Below, piece by piece: positions 18,129 through 27,329 of a stretch of DNA of 64,000 nucleotides. The first letter of the stretch is position 1. Each line of letters starts with the position of its first letter. A model generated the notes under the pieces. The model worked only from the letters and a program-made list of their open reading frames with translations, made no database searches and had not been told where the DNA came from. This DNA is from Photobacterium indicum (GTDB lineage Bacteria > Pseudomonadota > Gammaproteobacteria > Enterobacterales > Vibrionaceae). The stretch covers positions 62,001 to 126,000 of the forward strand of contig NZ_PYOC01000004.1 of NCBI RefSeq assembly GCF_003026215.1. The letters run 5' to 3'. Position numbers and translations under genes: made by a program.

Positions 18129-18698
18129 TTGTCTATTCGTACGTATTTATTTCTCGTCATTACTATCTGCCTTGTTGCGCAAATACCCACACTTCAGCCT
18201 TGGCTTGCTTGGGATCGTAATGCGATTCTTCAGGGTGAAATATGGCGGATATTAACAGGAAATCTAACACATACCAATTGGGCACATTTGTTAATGAATA
18301 CATTAGCACTCCTAATTATTAGTTTTATTTTTCGTGCCCATTTTAATGCCAAGCGTTACACCGCTTTAATCATTGTGCTTTCTATCGGAATAGGCGGCGG
18401 AATATTCGCCACTAACATGCAATGGTACGCTGGATTATCTGGCGTATTGCATGGCATATTTGCTTGGGGGGCCATTAATGATATACGCACAAAAACTAAA
18501 GGTGGCTGGCTGTTATTTGTAGGGGTAATCATCAAGATTGCCTGGGAGCAAGCTTATGGCGGATCGCCAAGCTCAGAAGCATTAATTGGGGCTCGTGTGG
18601 CAACCGAAGCACACTTAATTGGCGCGTTAATAGGTTCACTGTCAGGCTTTCTCCGCTTTTTTTCATCCCAACAAGGTACTGAAGAAACACACAATTAA
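18129..18698 (+). CDS. rrtA: Rhombosortase (GlyGly-CTERM processing rhomboid protease)
   Basis: Intramembrane serine protease of the rhombosortase subfamily, which processes proteins bearing a C-terminal GlyGly-CTERM anchor before release by type II secretion. Seen: six or so hydrophobic helices, the family segment GEIWRILTGNLTHTNWAHLLMN, the serine motif YAGLSGVLHGIFAWGA and the late histidine in TEAHLIGALIG. The frame is open from ATG 18066, but that lies inside the divergent DTW gene. TTG 18129 has GAGG five bases upstream and gives 189 aa, near family size, so I choose it. No GlyGly-CTERM substrate is encoded in this window. Confidence 0.82.
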   Translation: MSIRTYLFLVITICLVAQIPTLQPWLAWDRNAILQGEIWRILTGNLTHTNWAHLLMNTLALLIISFIFRAHFNAKRYTALIIVLSIGIGGGIFATNMQWYAGLSGVLHGIFAWGAINDIRTKTKGGWLLFVGVIIKIAWEQAYGGSPSSEALIGARVATEAHLIGALIGSLSGFLRFFSSQQGTEETHN

Positions 18699-18839
18699 CC
18701 TAATCAATACTACTTTCACTCAATGCAAATGAGAATCGATCTTGAATCGCCCCTTGATAGGTGTATTATGAATACATCTTAAGTGATCGATGAATCACTT
18801 CCTATGGTCAGCATGCATTTGTTATCAGTGAGGTTAATT

Positions 18840-19178
18840 ATGAGCCACTTACGCATCCCTAAAAATTGGAAAATACAACGTTCGACTCCTTTCTTTACCA
18901 AAGATAATGTACCAGCCGCTTTGCTCTCTCATCACAATACCGCTGAAGGTGTTTTCGGTCAGCTTTGCGTAATGGAAGGCACTGTCACTTACTATGGTTT
19001 TGCGGATGAGAATGCGACAGAGCCAGAAGCCATCATTGCTATTCACGCAGGGCAGTTTGCGACCAGCCCTCCTGAATACTGGCATCGTGTCGAATTATCT
19101 AATGATGCCCAATTCAACATTAATTTTTGGTCAAACAAAGATAAAACGGGCCAAGCACTATTTAATGCAAAGAAGTAG
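18840..19178 (+). CDS. DUF1971 (TehB-type N-terminal) small cupin-like protein
   Basis: A 112-residue protein matching the DUF1971 family, also found fused to tellurite-resistance methyltransferase TehB. Key segments are LRIPKNWKIQRSTPFFTKDNVPAALLSHHNTAEGVFGQL, VMEGTVTYYGF and IIAIHAGQFATSPPEYWHRVELS, a beta-sandwich/cupin pattern with conserved His. Function is unproven. The frame is open 19 codons upstream, but ATG 18840 follows a GAGG and begins at the family's usual residue. Confidence 0.8.
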   Translation: MSHLRIPKNWKIQRSTPFFTKDNVPAALLSHHNTAEGVFGQLCVMEGTVTYYGFADENATEPEAIIAIHAGQFATSPPEYWHRVELSNDAQFNINFWSNKDKTGQALFNAKK

Positions 19179-19274
19179 TGACTGCTCAAAAGAATAATTA
19201 AGTCATTGTTTTTTTAATTCATATAACCAAGGAAGGTTTATCTGTACTTTCTTTAAATTCAAAAAGGTAACGTA

Positions 19275-19454
19275 ATGACAGCTCTATATCGTGTGAATAT
19301 AAAACTACCAGAGGGAATTGTTCGAGTGGGTAAGCGAGGTAAATATAAATTTTCATTAGAAAATGCACAGGTACTAATGAGCGAATACCAGTGCTATGGC
19401 TACAACATGTTTTTATCTACCGCTCGGGCTGCATTTACTTATCAGAAGACATAG
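19275..19454 (+). CDS. Small hypothetical protein, 59 aa
   Basis: An ATG with AAGG eight bases upstream opens a 59-codon frame. It begins MTALYRVNIKLPEGIVRVGK, contains GKYKFSLENAQVLMSEYQCY, ends FLSTARAAFTYQKT and stops with TAG. The composition is protein-like (mixed, no low complexity), with a beta-hairpin-like start and a helical middle. I do not recognise the family. It lies alone between the DUF1971 gene and convergent comEA. A longer overlapping frame (19396-19608) lacks a ribosome site and looks spurious. Confidence 0.5.
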   Translation: MTALYRVNIKLPEGIVRVGKRGKYKFSLENAQVLMSEYQCYGYNMFLSTARAAFTYQKT

Positions 19455-19576
19455 AATTAGCGTTCATCGATTAACAGAGTCAACTTACAAAATAACAACC
19501 TCTCCTGTCGAAGCTGTGCATCCATTCATGAAGGAGTACTACGTTTATCTCCTTCTCGGTGTTATCTACCAGTCAT

Positions 19577-19861
19577 TTATAATTCAATTCTTTCTCTGTT
19601 TTTATTAACGGTTGAAGAACCAATACCTTTCACGTTGATCAAATCATCTGCGGTCTGAAAATTTCCATTTTCTTTACGGTAGATAATGATACTTTCAGCT
19701 TTTTCAGGACCAATTCCAACCAACAACTTATCTAATTCTTCTGCGTTTGCATTATTAATATTAACTTTTATTTCAATTCCTTCGTACTCATTAGCAGCCT
19801 GACTTAACGGTGCTAAGAGTAAAAATATTGAAAATAGTGCCATTTTAATCATCGTCTTCAT
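19577..19861 (-). CDS. comEA: ComEA family helix-hairpin-helix DNA-binding protein
   Basis: A secreted 94-residue protein. The signal peptide is MKTMIKMALFSIFLLLAPLSQA; the mature part is two helix-hairpin-helix motifs: VNINNANAEELDKLLVGIGP with EKAESIIIYRKENG, then FQTADDLINVKGIGSSTVNK. In Vibrio, ComEA is the periplasmic DNA-binding protein that pulls in transforming DNA during natural competence. AAGGA lies before the ATG. It is downstream of ppiD on the same strand, past a terminator, so it is probably expressed on its own. Confidence 0.88.
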   Translation of the reverse strand: MKTMIKMALFSIFLLLAPLSQAANEYEGIEIKVNINNANAEELDKLLVGIGPEKAESIIIYRKENGNFQTADDLINVKGIGSSTVNKNRERIEL

Positions 19862-19962
19862 TTCTATTCCTTTGTATATTCAATTAAGTACTTAGTGATA
19901 AACCACAGTGGTTATAACTGAAGACAGAAACGAAGGGGAAGATTTAAAAACGTTTTTACAGT

Positions 19963-19996
19963 ATAAAAACGACGGGTCGCACAATGGCGACCCGTT
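19963..19996 (-). terminator. Intrinsic terminator of ppiD
   Basis: ACGGGTCGC (19972-19980), 6-base loop, GCGACCCGT (19987-19995). On the minus strand the hairpin runs into CGTTTTTATAC. Confidence 0.85.
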
Positions 19997-20037
19997 AATA
20001 AAAATATCAATTTCAGTTAATTTGCAGATGTATCCAA

Positions 20038-21909
20038 TTATGGATAACTTACTTCTGCAGTATCGCGAAGCGCTTGAAGTGTTGCAGCCACATCTTGCTG
20101 CGCATTCATTTGCTCAACCTGTTTAGCAAAATCACTACTGATTGCCTCTTTAGTAACATCAACATCAATCACCTTATCAAGGGCGATAATTTGAACGTTA
20201 CCAGCAGCGTCACGCGTCATACCGTACACGGATTTATCATTAGTAGGCTTAGTTAAACTAAATGCCACTTGAGAAACCATACGATCAGGTCCTGAACGGC
20301 TGATCGTTTGCTCTTCACCGAAGCTTAAACCTTCAGCTTCAAGCGCATCTGTATTTCCTACACGAAGTGCTGCAATAAGATCGTCTGCTTTAGCTTGTGC
20401 ATTCAGCTCGCCTTTCTGGCTTGCAAGTTGCGCTTTCACTTTTGCAGAAACGTCATCAAATGGTAATACCATTTCGTCACGAGAATCATCAACACGTACA
20501 ACAACCACGTGCTCTGGTGCAATCTCAATAATATCAGAATTTAAACCATCTTCGCGTACTTCAGCACTGAACAATGCTTGCATAACCGCAGGGCTAGCCA
20601 ATACACCTTGTGCATCAGTTTGCGAGATGAAATCTGTTGTGTGAACCGTTGCATTCACGACAGCAGCAGCGTCGTCTAGCGAGTCAGGCATCTCGAATGC
20701 TGTTTCCGCTAACTTTGTCTGCATATCGTAGAAGTGTTCAGCAGCTTGCTGTTCACGAAGCTCTACAATGATTTCTGCGCTAACATCTGCAAATGGTTTA
20801 ACTTGGCTAGCTTTAACTGCGTCTAATTTGATGATGTGGTAACCGAAAGACGATTTAACAACACCAGAAATATCACCGTTATTAGCAAGAGCAAATGCAG
20901 CATCTTCAAATGCAGGATCCATCACGCCACGTTCAAACCAATCTAGCTTACCGCCATCTTTGCCACTGTATGTGTCATCAGATGATGATAATGCTAGCTC
21001 AGCAAAATCAGCACCAGCATCAAGTTCAGCTTTAAGCGCTTCAGCTTTTGCTTTCGCATCTGCATTGTCGCCCTGAACTAAAATGTGGCTAACTTGACGT
21101 TGCTCAACAGAACTGTACTTATCTTTATGTTCTTCGTAATACGCTTTTACATCTTCATCAGACACATCCAGCGTATCTTTTAAACCTTCGCCAGAAAGCT
21201 CGATATACGCAACTTTCACTTGGTCAGGACGAGTGAACATTTGAGGGTTTTGCTCATAAAATGCTTTAGCTTCTTCATCAGTCACCGTTGCATTTTTAGT
21301 AAAGTCAGCAAGGTCTAATGTAAGGCTACGAACCACACGTTGCTGAGCTTCTAACTTGCGAAGTGCTGTTAATTCACTATCTAGAGCAAAGTCACTACCC
21401 TGAATTGCGGTTAAGAATTGCGTACGCAGCATGTCTGTACGCATGTATTCCGCGAACTGATCAGGTGTGAAACCTGAACGACGCAGTAACATGGTGTACG
21501 AGTCATTATCAAACTGGCCATCACGTTGGAATTCAGGCATTGAGGTAATCGTTTTACGGATATGCTCATCACTGATGCGAAGACCAAGCTCTGTAGCACG
21601 TTGTTCGATCAATACGTCATTGATCATGCGATCAAGAACGCTTTGACGGAACTGCTTAACATACTCAGGATCACCTAATAGCGTCGAGAAGTAGTCACCA
21701 AGCTGTGACTGCATTCGGTTGCGCTCATTTTGGTAAGCCTGTTCAAATTCGTTTTGGCTAATTTCAGTGCCATTAATTTTTGCTGCAGCTGGCTGGCTAC
21801 CACCGGCTAGATAACTACCGACCCCGGCAAAAACAAAAGAAAAAATAATTAAGCCAAGAATAACCTTAACCCAAATACTGTTAACGCCTTCGCGCAATCG
21901 TTCCATCAT
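20038..21909 (-). CDS. ppiD: Periplasmic folding chaperone PpiD
   Basis: An inner-membrane-anchored chaperone with a parvulin-like domain, near the Sec translocon, 623 aa. The N-terminus MMERLREGVNSIWVKVILGL begins a single membrane anchor (IIFSFVFAGVGSYLAGG). A SurA-like helical part follows (NEFEQAYQNERNRMQSQLGD). The parvulin domain is around residues 265-360 (VSHILVQGDNADAKAKAEAL, GGKLDWFERGVMDPAFEDAAF, KSSFGYHIIKLD). The C-terminal half aligns with E. coli PpiD (SRSGPDRMVSQVAFSL, YGMTRDAAGNVQIIALD). Gene order lon-hupB-ppiD-comEA is as in E. coli and Vibrio. Confidence 0.95.
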   Translation of the reverse strand: MMERLREGVNSIWVKVILGLIIFSFVFAGVGSYLAGGSQPAAAKINGTEISQNEFEQAYQNERNRMQSQLGDYFSTLLGDPEYVKQFRQSVLDRMINDVLIEQRATELGLRISDEHIRKTITSMPEFQRDGQFDNDSYTMLLRRSGFTPDQFAEYMRTDMLRTQFLTAIQGSDFALDSELTALRKLEAQQRVVRSLTLDLADFTKNATVTDEEAKAFYEQNPQMFTRPDQVKVAYIELSGEGLKDTLDVSDEDVKAYYEEHKDKYSSVEQRQVSHILVQGDNADAKAKAEALKAELDAGADFAELALSSSDDTYSGKDGGKLDWFERGVMDPAFEDAAFALANNGDISGVVKSSFGYHIIKLDAVKASQVKPFADVSAEIIVELREQQAAEHFYDMQTKLAETAFEMPDSLDDAAAVVNATVHTTDFISQTDAQGVLASPAVMQALFSAEVREDGLNSDIIEIAPEHVVVVRVDDSRDEMVLPFDDVSAKVKAQLASQKGELNAQAKADDLIAALRVGNTDALEAEGLSFGEEQTISRSGPDRMVSQVAFSLTKPTNDKSVYGMTRDAAGNVQIIALDKVIDVDVTKEAISSDFAKQVEQMNAQQDVAATLQALRDTAEVSYP

Positions 21910-22034
21910 AATCTGCCGTATCTCCTACATGTCTAGCTGATATGGTACTGTGAGTAATGCCTGCGCTAACAATCAACTAATCTCGCTAATTGTCTACCGC
22001 AATATCATCTGATATAAATTACACCAGTATAAAG

Positions 22035-22062
22035 TAAAAAAAGCGCATCTACACGATGCGCC
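22035..22062 (-). terminator. Intrinsic terminator of hupB
   Basis: On the minus strand GCGCATC, loop GTGTA and GATGCGC are followed by TTTTTTTAC, between the hupB stop and ppiD. Confidence 0.85.
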
Positions 22063-22180
22063 TCATCAGATTTGTCTAATTGTATAAACAACCGACAATA
22101 ATCTTTGTGCTGTAATTTCACACAACGTAAACACAAGGCTAATTGCCCAGCTCTATCACAAGAGCTAATATTGCAGACGC

Positions 22181-22456
22181 TTATAAATTTACAGAATCTT
22201 TAAGTGCTTTACCTGGCTTGAAGCCTGGTACTTTCGCTGCTGCAATTTGAATTTCTTCACCCGTTTGAGGGTTACGACCTGTACGTGCTGCACGTTCACG
22301 TACTGAGAAGGTACCAAAACCCACTAAAGCAACCTGATCACCATCTTTCAATGTACCAGATACAGCATCAATGAATGCATCTAGAGCACGGCCTGCAGAC
22401 GCTTTTGAGATATCTGCACTTTCTGCGATTTTATCAACTAACTGAGTTTTGTTCAC
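22181..22456 (-). CDS. hupB: DNA-binding protein HU-beta
   Basis: Nucleoid-associated histone-like protein that bends DNA without sequence specificity. Starting from GTG 22456 the product is 91 residues, almost collinear with E. coli Hup[61 protein letters not shown] and [15 protein letters not shown] lies eight bases before the GTG, deciding the start over the ATG 12 codons upstream. It sits between lon and ppiD with its own terminator. Confidence 0.95.
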   Translation of the reverse strand: MNKTQLVDKIAESADISKASAGRALDAFIDAVSGTLKDGDQVALVGFGTFSVRERAARTGRNPQTGEEIQIAAAKVPGFKPGKALKDSVNL

Positions 22457-22644
22457 GATTTCATCCCCTCTATGAACATTGTCCGTAAGCAACCTTGTTT
22501 GCGAAAACCCATTTCATTTGAGCTTTCACAGCGGACAACCAAAATATTTATCAAGCTTTATTATGCCAATACAACAACCCAAGATTGAGTGTATGCATTG
22601 ATATTATTGAGCTAACAGCGAATTAGACCTAACTTATAGCCAGA

Positions 22645-22683
22645 CAAAAAAACGCTGACAAGGCTTTTCGCACTTGAAAGCGT
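22645..22683 (-). terminator. Intrinsic terminator of lon
   Basis: On the minus strand ACGCT-TTC-AAG pairs with CTT-GTC-AGCGT (an internal loop in the middle), followed by TTTTTTTG. Confidence 0.65.
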
Positions 22684-22694
22684 CTTTTCTTTAC

Positions 22695-25067
22695 TTAACT
22701 TTGCTGCACATCACTATTTGGGGCATTTACCAGTTCAATGCCTGTTGGATTATTCTGCAGCGCTATCGTTAGCACTTCATCAATCCAACGTACTGGGCGC
22801 ACGAGCAAATCAGCAATTACGTTAGCTGGAATCTCTTCCAAGTCACGTTCATTCTCTTTAGGAATGATGACAGTTTTAATACCACCGCGGTGGGCTGCTA
22901 ACAGTTTCTCTTTCAAGCCACCGATTGGCAACACTTCACCACGTAGGGTTATTTCACCCGTCATTGCAACATCAGCACGAACAGGGTTACCTGTTAAACT
23001 AGAAACAAGTGCCGTACACATTGCGACACCAGCACTTGGGCCATCTTTTGGTGTTGCACCTTCTGGTACGTGAACGTGAATATCACGCTTCTCGTAAAAG
23101 TCGGTAGCAATACCTAAACGCTCTGCACGTGCTCTTACAACGGTCATTGCTGCTTGAATCGACTCTTGCATCACATCACCGAGTGAGCCCGTGTAGGTCA
23201 ACTTACCTTTACCTAGCATTGACTCCGTTTCGATGGTTAATAAATCACCACCGACTTCAGTCCACGCTAAACCTGTCACTTGACCAATACGATTGCTTTC
23301 ATCGGCTTTACCGTAATCACAACGCTGCACACCAAGGTAGTCTTTAAGGTTAGCTTGATTAATCGTGACTTTCTTGACGTCTTTATTCAATAAAATTTCT
23401 TTTACTGCTTTACGACAAAGTTTTGAAATCTCTCGCTCAAGACTACGTACACCCGCTTCACGTGTGTAGTAACGAATAATGCCGATTAACGCTGAATCTT
23501 CAACTTCAATCTCGCCCACTTTTAAGCCATTACGTTGAATCTGCTTATCGAGTAGGTGATTTTTCGCAATATTTAACTTCTCATCTTCGGTATAACCCGA
23601 CAGACGAATAACTTCCATACGATCAAGTAATGGACCTGGAATATTCATTGAGTTAGACGTTGCGACAAACATTACATCAGAAAGATCGTAATCAACTTCC
23701 AAGTAATGATCGTTAAAAGCGTTGTTTTGCTCGGGATCTAATACTTCAAGTAAAGCAGAAGCTGGATCGCCACGCATATCAGATGACATTTTGTCGATTT
23801 CATCTAATAAGAACAGTGGGTTTTTCACCTCAACCTTAGCCATTTTTTGAATCAGCTTACCCGGCATAGAACCAATATACGTTCTACGGTGACCACGGAT
23901 TTCAGCTTCATCACGAACACCGCCTAGCGCCATTCGTACGTACTTACGTCCAGTTGCGGCAGCAATAGACTGACCTAGTGACGTTTTACCTACACCAGGA
24001 GGACCAACAAGACAAAGAATTGGACCTTTCAGCTTATTAATACGGCTTTGAACCGCTAAATACTCAAGAATACGTTCTTTAACGCGTTCTAAGCCGTAGT
24101 GATCGGCATTCAGCACTTCTTCAGCTTTCGCTAAGTTGCGCTTCACTTTAGAACGCTTGTGCCAAGGCACACTCAGCATCCAGTCGATATAACCACGCAC
24201 GACAGTTGCTTCCGCAGACATAGGAGACATCATTTTAAGCTTTTGAAGCTCTTGTTCTGTCTTCTCTTTCGCTTCCGCTGGCATCTTAGATGCTTCAATC
24301 TTTATTTTTAAAGATTCAAATTCATCTGGTGCATCATCAAGCTCACCCAATTCTTTTTGGATGGCTTTCATTTGTTCATTTAGATAATACTCGCGCTGGC
24401 TCTTTTCCATTTGCTTCTTAACGCGTCCACGAATGCGTTTTTCAACTTGAAGCAAATCGATTTCAGATTCCATCATCGCCATCAAGAACTCTAAACGCTC
24501 TGTGATATCGATAATTTCGAGTACTTTCTGTTTATCTGCCAACTTCAAAGGCATGTGCGCAGCAATGGTATCAGCAAGGCGTGCCGCTTCATCAATACCA
24601 TTTAAAGACGTTAGCACTTCTGGTGGGATCTTCTTATTCAGCTTAATGAAGCCTTCGAATTGGTTGATAGCAGTACGTACCAGTACTTCCTGCTCTCTTT
24701 CATCCATTTCTGGTGTAACCAAAAATTCGGCTTGCGCGCTGAAAAACTCATTATCGACGAGATTTTCAACCGTCGCACGCTGCTGACCTTCAACCAGAAC
24801 CTTCACCGTCCCATCTGGCAATTTCAATAACTGCAGAATAGTGGCAACTGTACCTACATCGTACAAATCTGTAATTACAGGTTCATCTGTGGCAGCTTCT
24901 TTCTGAGCTACCAGTAAAATTTGTTTATTGTTATCCATTGCTGATTCAAGGCAACGAATTGATTTTTCCCGTCCCACAAACAATGGAATCACCATGTGAG
25001 GGTATACCACCACATCACGCAGTGGCAGAACCGGAATATCAAGGCGCTCGGAACGCTCCAGGTTCAT
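22695..25067 (-). CDS. lon: ATP-dependent protease Lon
   Basis: Cytoplasmic AAA+ protease that degrades misfolded and regulatory proteins, 790 aa. The N-terminal substrate domain starts LDIPVLPLRDVVVYPHMVIP. The ATPase has Walker A LVGPPGVGKTSLGQSIA and Walker B NPLFLLDEIDKM. The protease domain has the catalytic serine in PKDGPSAGVAMCTALVS and the lysine in GGLKEKLLAAHRGG. Upstream is a sigma-32-type promoter, which predicts heat-shock induction as in E. coli. Order tig-clpP-clpX-lon-hupB-ppiD is conserved with E. coli. Confidence 0.97.
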   Translation of the reverse strand: MNLERSERLDIPVLPLRDVVVYPHMVIPLFVGREKSIRCLESAMDNNKQILLVAQKEAATDEPVITDLYDVGTVATILQLLKLPDGTVKVLVEGQQRATVENLVDNEFFSAQAEFLVTPEMDEREQEVLVRTAINQFEGFIKLNKKIPPEVLTSLNGIDEAARLADTIAAHMPLKLADKQKVLEIIDITERLEFLMAMMESEIDLLQVEKRIRGRVKKQMEKSQREYYLNEQMKAIQKELGELDDAPDEFESLKIKIEASKMPAEAKEKTEQELQKLKMMSPMSAEATVVRGYIDWMLSVPWHKRSKVKRNLAKAEEVLNADHYGLERVKERILEYLAVQSRINKLKGPILCLVGPPGVGKTSLGQSIAAATGRKYVRMALGGVRDEAEIRGHRRTYIGSMPGKLIQKMAKVEVKNPLFLLDEIDKMSSDMRGDPASALLEVLDPEQNNAFNDHYLEVDYDLSDVMFVATSNSMNIPGPLLDRMEVIRLSGYTEDEKLNIAKNHLLDKQIQRNGLKVGEIEVEDSALIGIIRYYTREAGVRSLEREISKLCRKAVKEILLNKDVKKVTINQANLKDYLGVQRCDYGKADESNRIGQVTGLAWTEVGGDLLTIETESMLGKGKLTYTGSLGDVMQESIQAAMTVVRARAERLGIATDFYEKRDIHVHVPEGATPKDGPSAGVAMCTALVSSLTGNPVRADVAMTGEITLRGEVLPIGGLKEKLLAAHRGGIKTVIIPKENERDLEEIPANVIADLLVRPVRWIDEVLTIALQNNPTGIELVNAPNSDVQQS

Positions 25068-25102
25068 ATGCTTCTCTCTTCCTTTTGGTCTCTTTAATGA
25101 GT

Positions 25103-25130
25103 ATATGGGGGTAACCCACTATTATTCAAC
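25103..25130 (-). promoter_or_regulatory. Sigma-32 (heat-shock) promoter of lon
   Basis: On the minus strand GTTGAA (25130-25125), 14 bases, then CCCCATAT (25110-25103). This fits the RpoH consensus CTTGAA-N13/14-CCCCATNT and closely resembles the E. coli lon promoter as I remember it. It is about 35 bases before the ATG. Confidence 0.88.
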
Positions 25131-25148
25131 GGGAGAAGTAACAGAAAA

Positions 25149-25178
25149 CAAAAAAGGAGGCCAAAGCCTCCTTTTTTT
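25149..25178. terminator. Terminator between clpX and lon
   Basis: GGAGGC-CAAA-GCCTCC (25156-25171) is flanked by A-run and T-run on both sides. It ends clpX transcripts on the minus strand, just upstream of the lon heat-shock promoter. Confidence 0.88.
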
Positions 25179-25204
25179 ATTCATTATGTGCAGTTATTAG
25201 ACAC

Positions 25205-26485
25205 TTATTCAGCACCAGCCGCCTGATTTTCGGTGTTTTCGTAAATCATAAGTGGTTCTGACTCGCCGTTGATAACAGACTCATCAATAACAACTTTACT
25301 TACACCAACAGCCGATGGCAGTTCATACATTGTATCAAGTAAAACAGCCTCAACAATTGAACGTAAGCCACGGGCACCAGTTTTACGGTCCATTGCTTTA
25401 CGTGCAATCGCAACTAATGCATCGTCACGGAACTCAAGCTCAACATTTTCAAGCTCAAGTAGCGCAGCGTACTGCTTAGTTAATGCATTTTTTGGTTCGC
25501 GAAGAATTTGAACCAATGCATCTTGATCAAGTTCAGTCAACGTTGCTGTTACAGGCAAACGACCAATAAACTCAGGAATAAGACCGTACTTAACCAAATC
25601 TTCTGGTTCTACTTTCTTAAACAAGTCACTGATTGTACGCTCTTCGCTCTTTGAACGAACATCAGCACCAAAGCCAATCCCCGTACCCGTTGCGACACGC
25701 TGCTCAACAACTTTATCTAGGCCTGCAAATGCACCGCCACAGATAAATAGAATCTTAGAAGTATCTACTTGTAAGAACTCTTGTTGAGGATGCTTACGAC
25801 CACCTTGTGGTGGAACAGAAGCCACTGTACCTTCAATCAATTTCAATAGCGCCTGCTGAACACCTTCACCAGATACGTCACGCGTAATTGATGGATTATC
25901 AGACTTACGAGAAATCTTATCGATCTCATCGATATAAACAATACCGCGCTCAGCTTTAGCTACATCATAATCACATTTCTGTAGCAGCTTCTGAATGATG
26001 TTTTCAACATCTTCACCAACATAACCCGCTTCAGTCAGCGTCGTTGCGTCAGCCATTGTAAATGGAACGTCTAGCATACGTGCTAGCGTTTCAGCTAGAA
26101 GCGTTTTACCACTACCAGTAGGACCGATAAGTAGAATATTACTTTTACCTAGCTCAACACCATCACTTGTAGTGTCGCCATTACGAAGACGTTTGTAGTG
26201 GTTGTATACCGCTACAGCCAAAACCTTTTTCGCATGGTTTTGACCAATAACATAATCATCCAGGTTTGTACGAATTTCTTGCGGAGTCGGAAGTTCATTG
26301 CCATCACGCTTAGGCATCACTTCTTTGATTTCTTCGCGAATGATGTCGTTACAAAGATCGACACACTCATCGCAAATATACACAGAAGGGCCAGCGATTA
26401 GCTTACGAACTTCGTGTTGACTTTTTCCACAGAAAGAGCAATACAGCAGTTTTCCACTACCACTCTCTTTTCGCTTATCTGTCAT
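25205..26485 (-). CDS. clpX: ATP-dependent Clp protease ATP-binding subunit ClpX
   Basis: AAA+ unfoldase that feeds substrates to ClpP, 426 aa. The N-terminal zinc domain has [11 protein letters not shown] and ICDECVDLC. The ATPase has Walker [19 protein letters not shown], the pore loop AGYVGEDVE, Walker [12 protein letters not shown], and the ClpP-docking IGF loop in [10 protein letters not shown]. The sensor-2 region is [15 protein letters not shown]. The 115-base gap from clpP, with no terminator seen, suggests partial co-transcription. Confidence 0.97.
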   Translation of the reverse strand: MTDKRKESGSGKLLYCSFCGKSQHEVRKLIAGPSVYICDECVDLCNDIIREEIKEVMPKRDGNELPTPQEIRTNLDDYVIGQNHAKKVLAVAVYNHYKRLRNGDTTSDGVELGKSNILLIGPTGSGKTLLAETLARMLDVPFTMADATTLTEAGYVGEDVENIIQKLLQKCDYDVAKAERGIVYIDEIDKISRKSDNPSITRDVSGEGVQQALLKLIEGTVASVPPQGGRKHPQQEFLQVDTSKILFICGGAFAGLDKVVEQRVATGTGIGFGADVRSKSEERTISDLFKKVEPEDLVKYGLIPEFIGRLPVTATLTELDQDALVQILREPKNALTKQYAALLELENVELEFRDDALVAIARKAMDRKTGARGLRSIVEAVLLDTMYELPSAVGVSKVVIDESVINGESEPLMIYENTENQAAGAE

Positions 26486-26600
26486 TCGCTAACCTCATTT
26501 TGGGTTTACACCCATCATTGCTTTGTTTTGAGTGTATAACAATTCTTACTATTTTGCTCCGTTACACAGTAAAGCTGCACAACAAAACCATCAGAAAGAA

Positions 26601-27224
26601 TTAATCACGCTGCGCCAAAACAGAATCAACCAAACCGTATTCAACCGCCTGATCTGCTGACATAAAGTTATCACGGTCTGTATCGCCTTCAACAATTTCT
26701 AAAGGTTGACCGGTATGCTCAGCAAGTAGGTTATTCAAACGTTGTTTGATAGTTAGAATTTCTTGTGCATGGATTTGAATATCCGATGCTTGTCCTTGGA
26801 AGCCACCTAACGGCTGGTGAATCATAACTCGAGAGTTAGGTAGACAATGGCGTTTACCTTTTGCACCACCAGCTAGCAGGAATGCTCCCATAGAACATGC
26901 TTGCCCCATACATACAGTGCTCACATTTGGTTTAATAAACTGCATAGTGTCATAAATTGACATGCCAGCAGTAACAGAACCACCTGGTGAGTTGATATAC
27001 AGAAAGATATCTTTATCTGGGTTTTCAGATTCAAGAAACAATAGCTGTGCAACCACTAAATTAGCCATATGATCTTCAACCTGACCGGTCAGGAAGATAA
27101 TACGCTCTTTTAGTAATCGGGAATAAATGTCGTAAGAACGCTCACCACGAGAAGTCTGCTCGACCACCATTGGAACCAGCGCATCCGTAATTGGAGACAT
27201 TGCGTTTCTTTCTTGGTAGCTCAT
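26601..27224 (-). CDS. clpP: ATP-dependent Clp protease proteolytic subunit ClpP
   Basis: Serine peptidase that forms the double-heptamer chamber paired with ClpX, 207 aa. The catalytic serine is in [16 protein letters not shown] and the histidine in [16 protein letters not shown]. The aspartate lies in the [20 protein letters not shown] segment. The short N-terminal propeptide precedes [20 protein letters not shown]. It lies between tig and clpX in the usual order. Confidence 0.97.
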   Translation of the reverse strand: MSYQERNAMSPITDALVPMVVEQTSRGERSYDIYSRLLKERIIFLTGQVEDHMANLVVAQLLFLESENPDKDIFLYINSPGGSVTAGMSIYDTMQFIKPNVSTVCMGQACSMGAFLLAGGAKGKRHCLPNSRVMIHQPLGGFQGQASDIQIHAQEILTIKQRLNNLLAEHTGQPLEIVEGDTDRDNFMSADQAVEYGLVDSVLAQRD

Positions 27225-27329
27225 AACGTTATTTCCCTAAAATAAATGGCCCGAATGAAATGACTCACACGGACCATTGTTAGCAGATGATTCGAAACAA
27301 AGTCAAATCTCTACAGCAATTTCAGCAAA

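Noticed and set aside
19396..19608. 70-codon frame overlapping the 59-aa ORF
   Set aside because: No ribosome site, runs into the comEA 3' end on the opposite strand, hydrophobic low-quality tail.
22149..22166. AGCTCT/AGAGCT hairpin after hupB
   Set aside because: Only six pairs and no T-run; the stronger terminator lies at 22035-22062.
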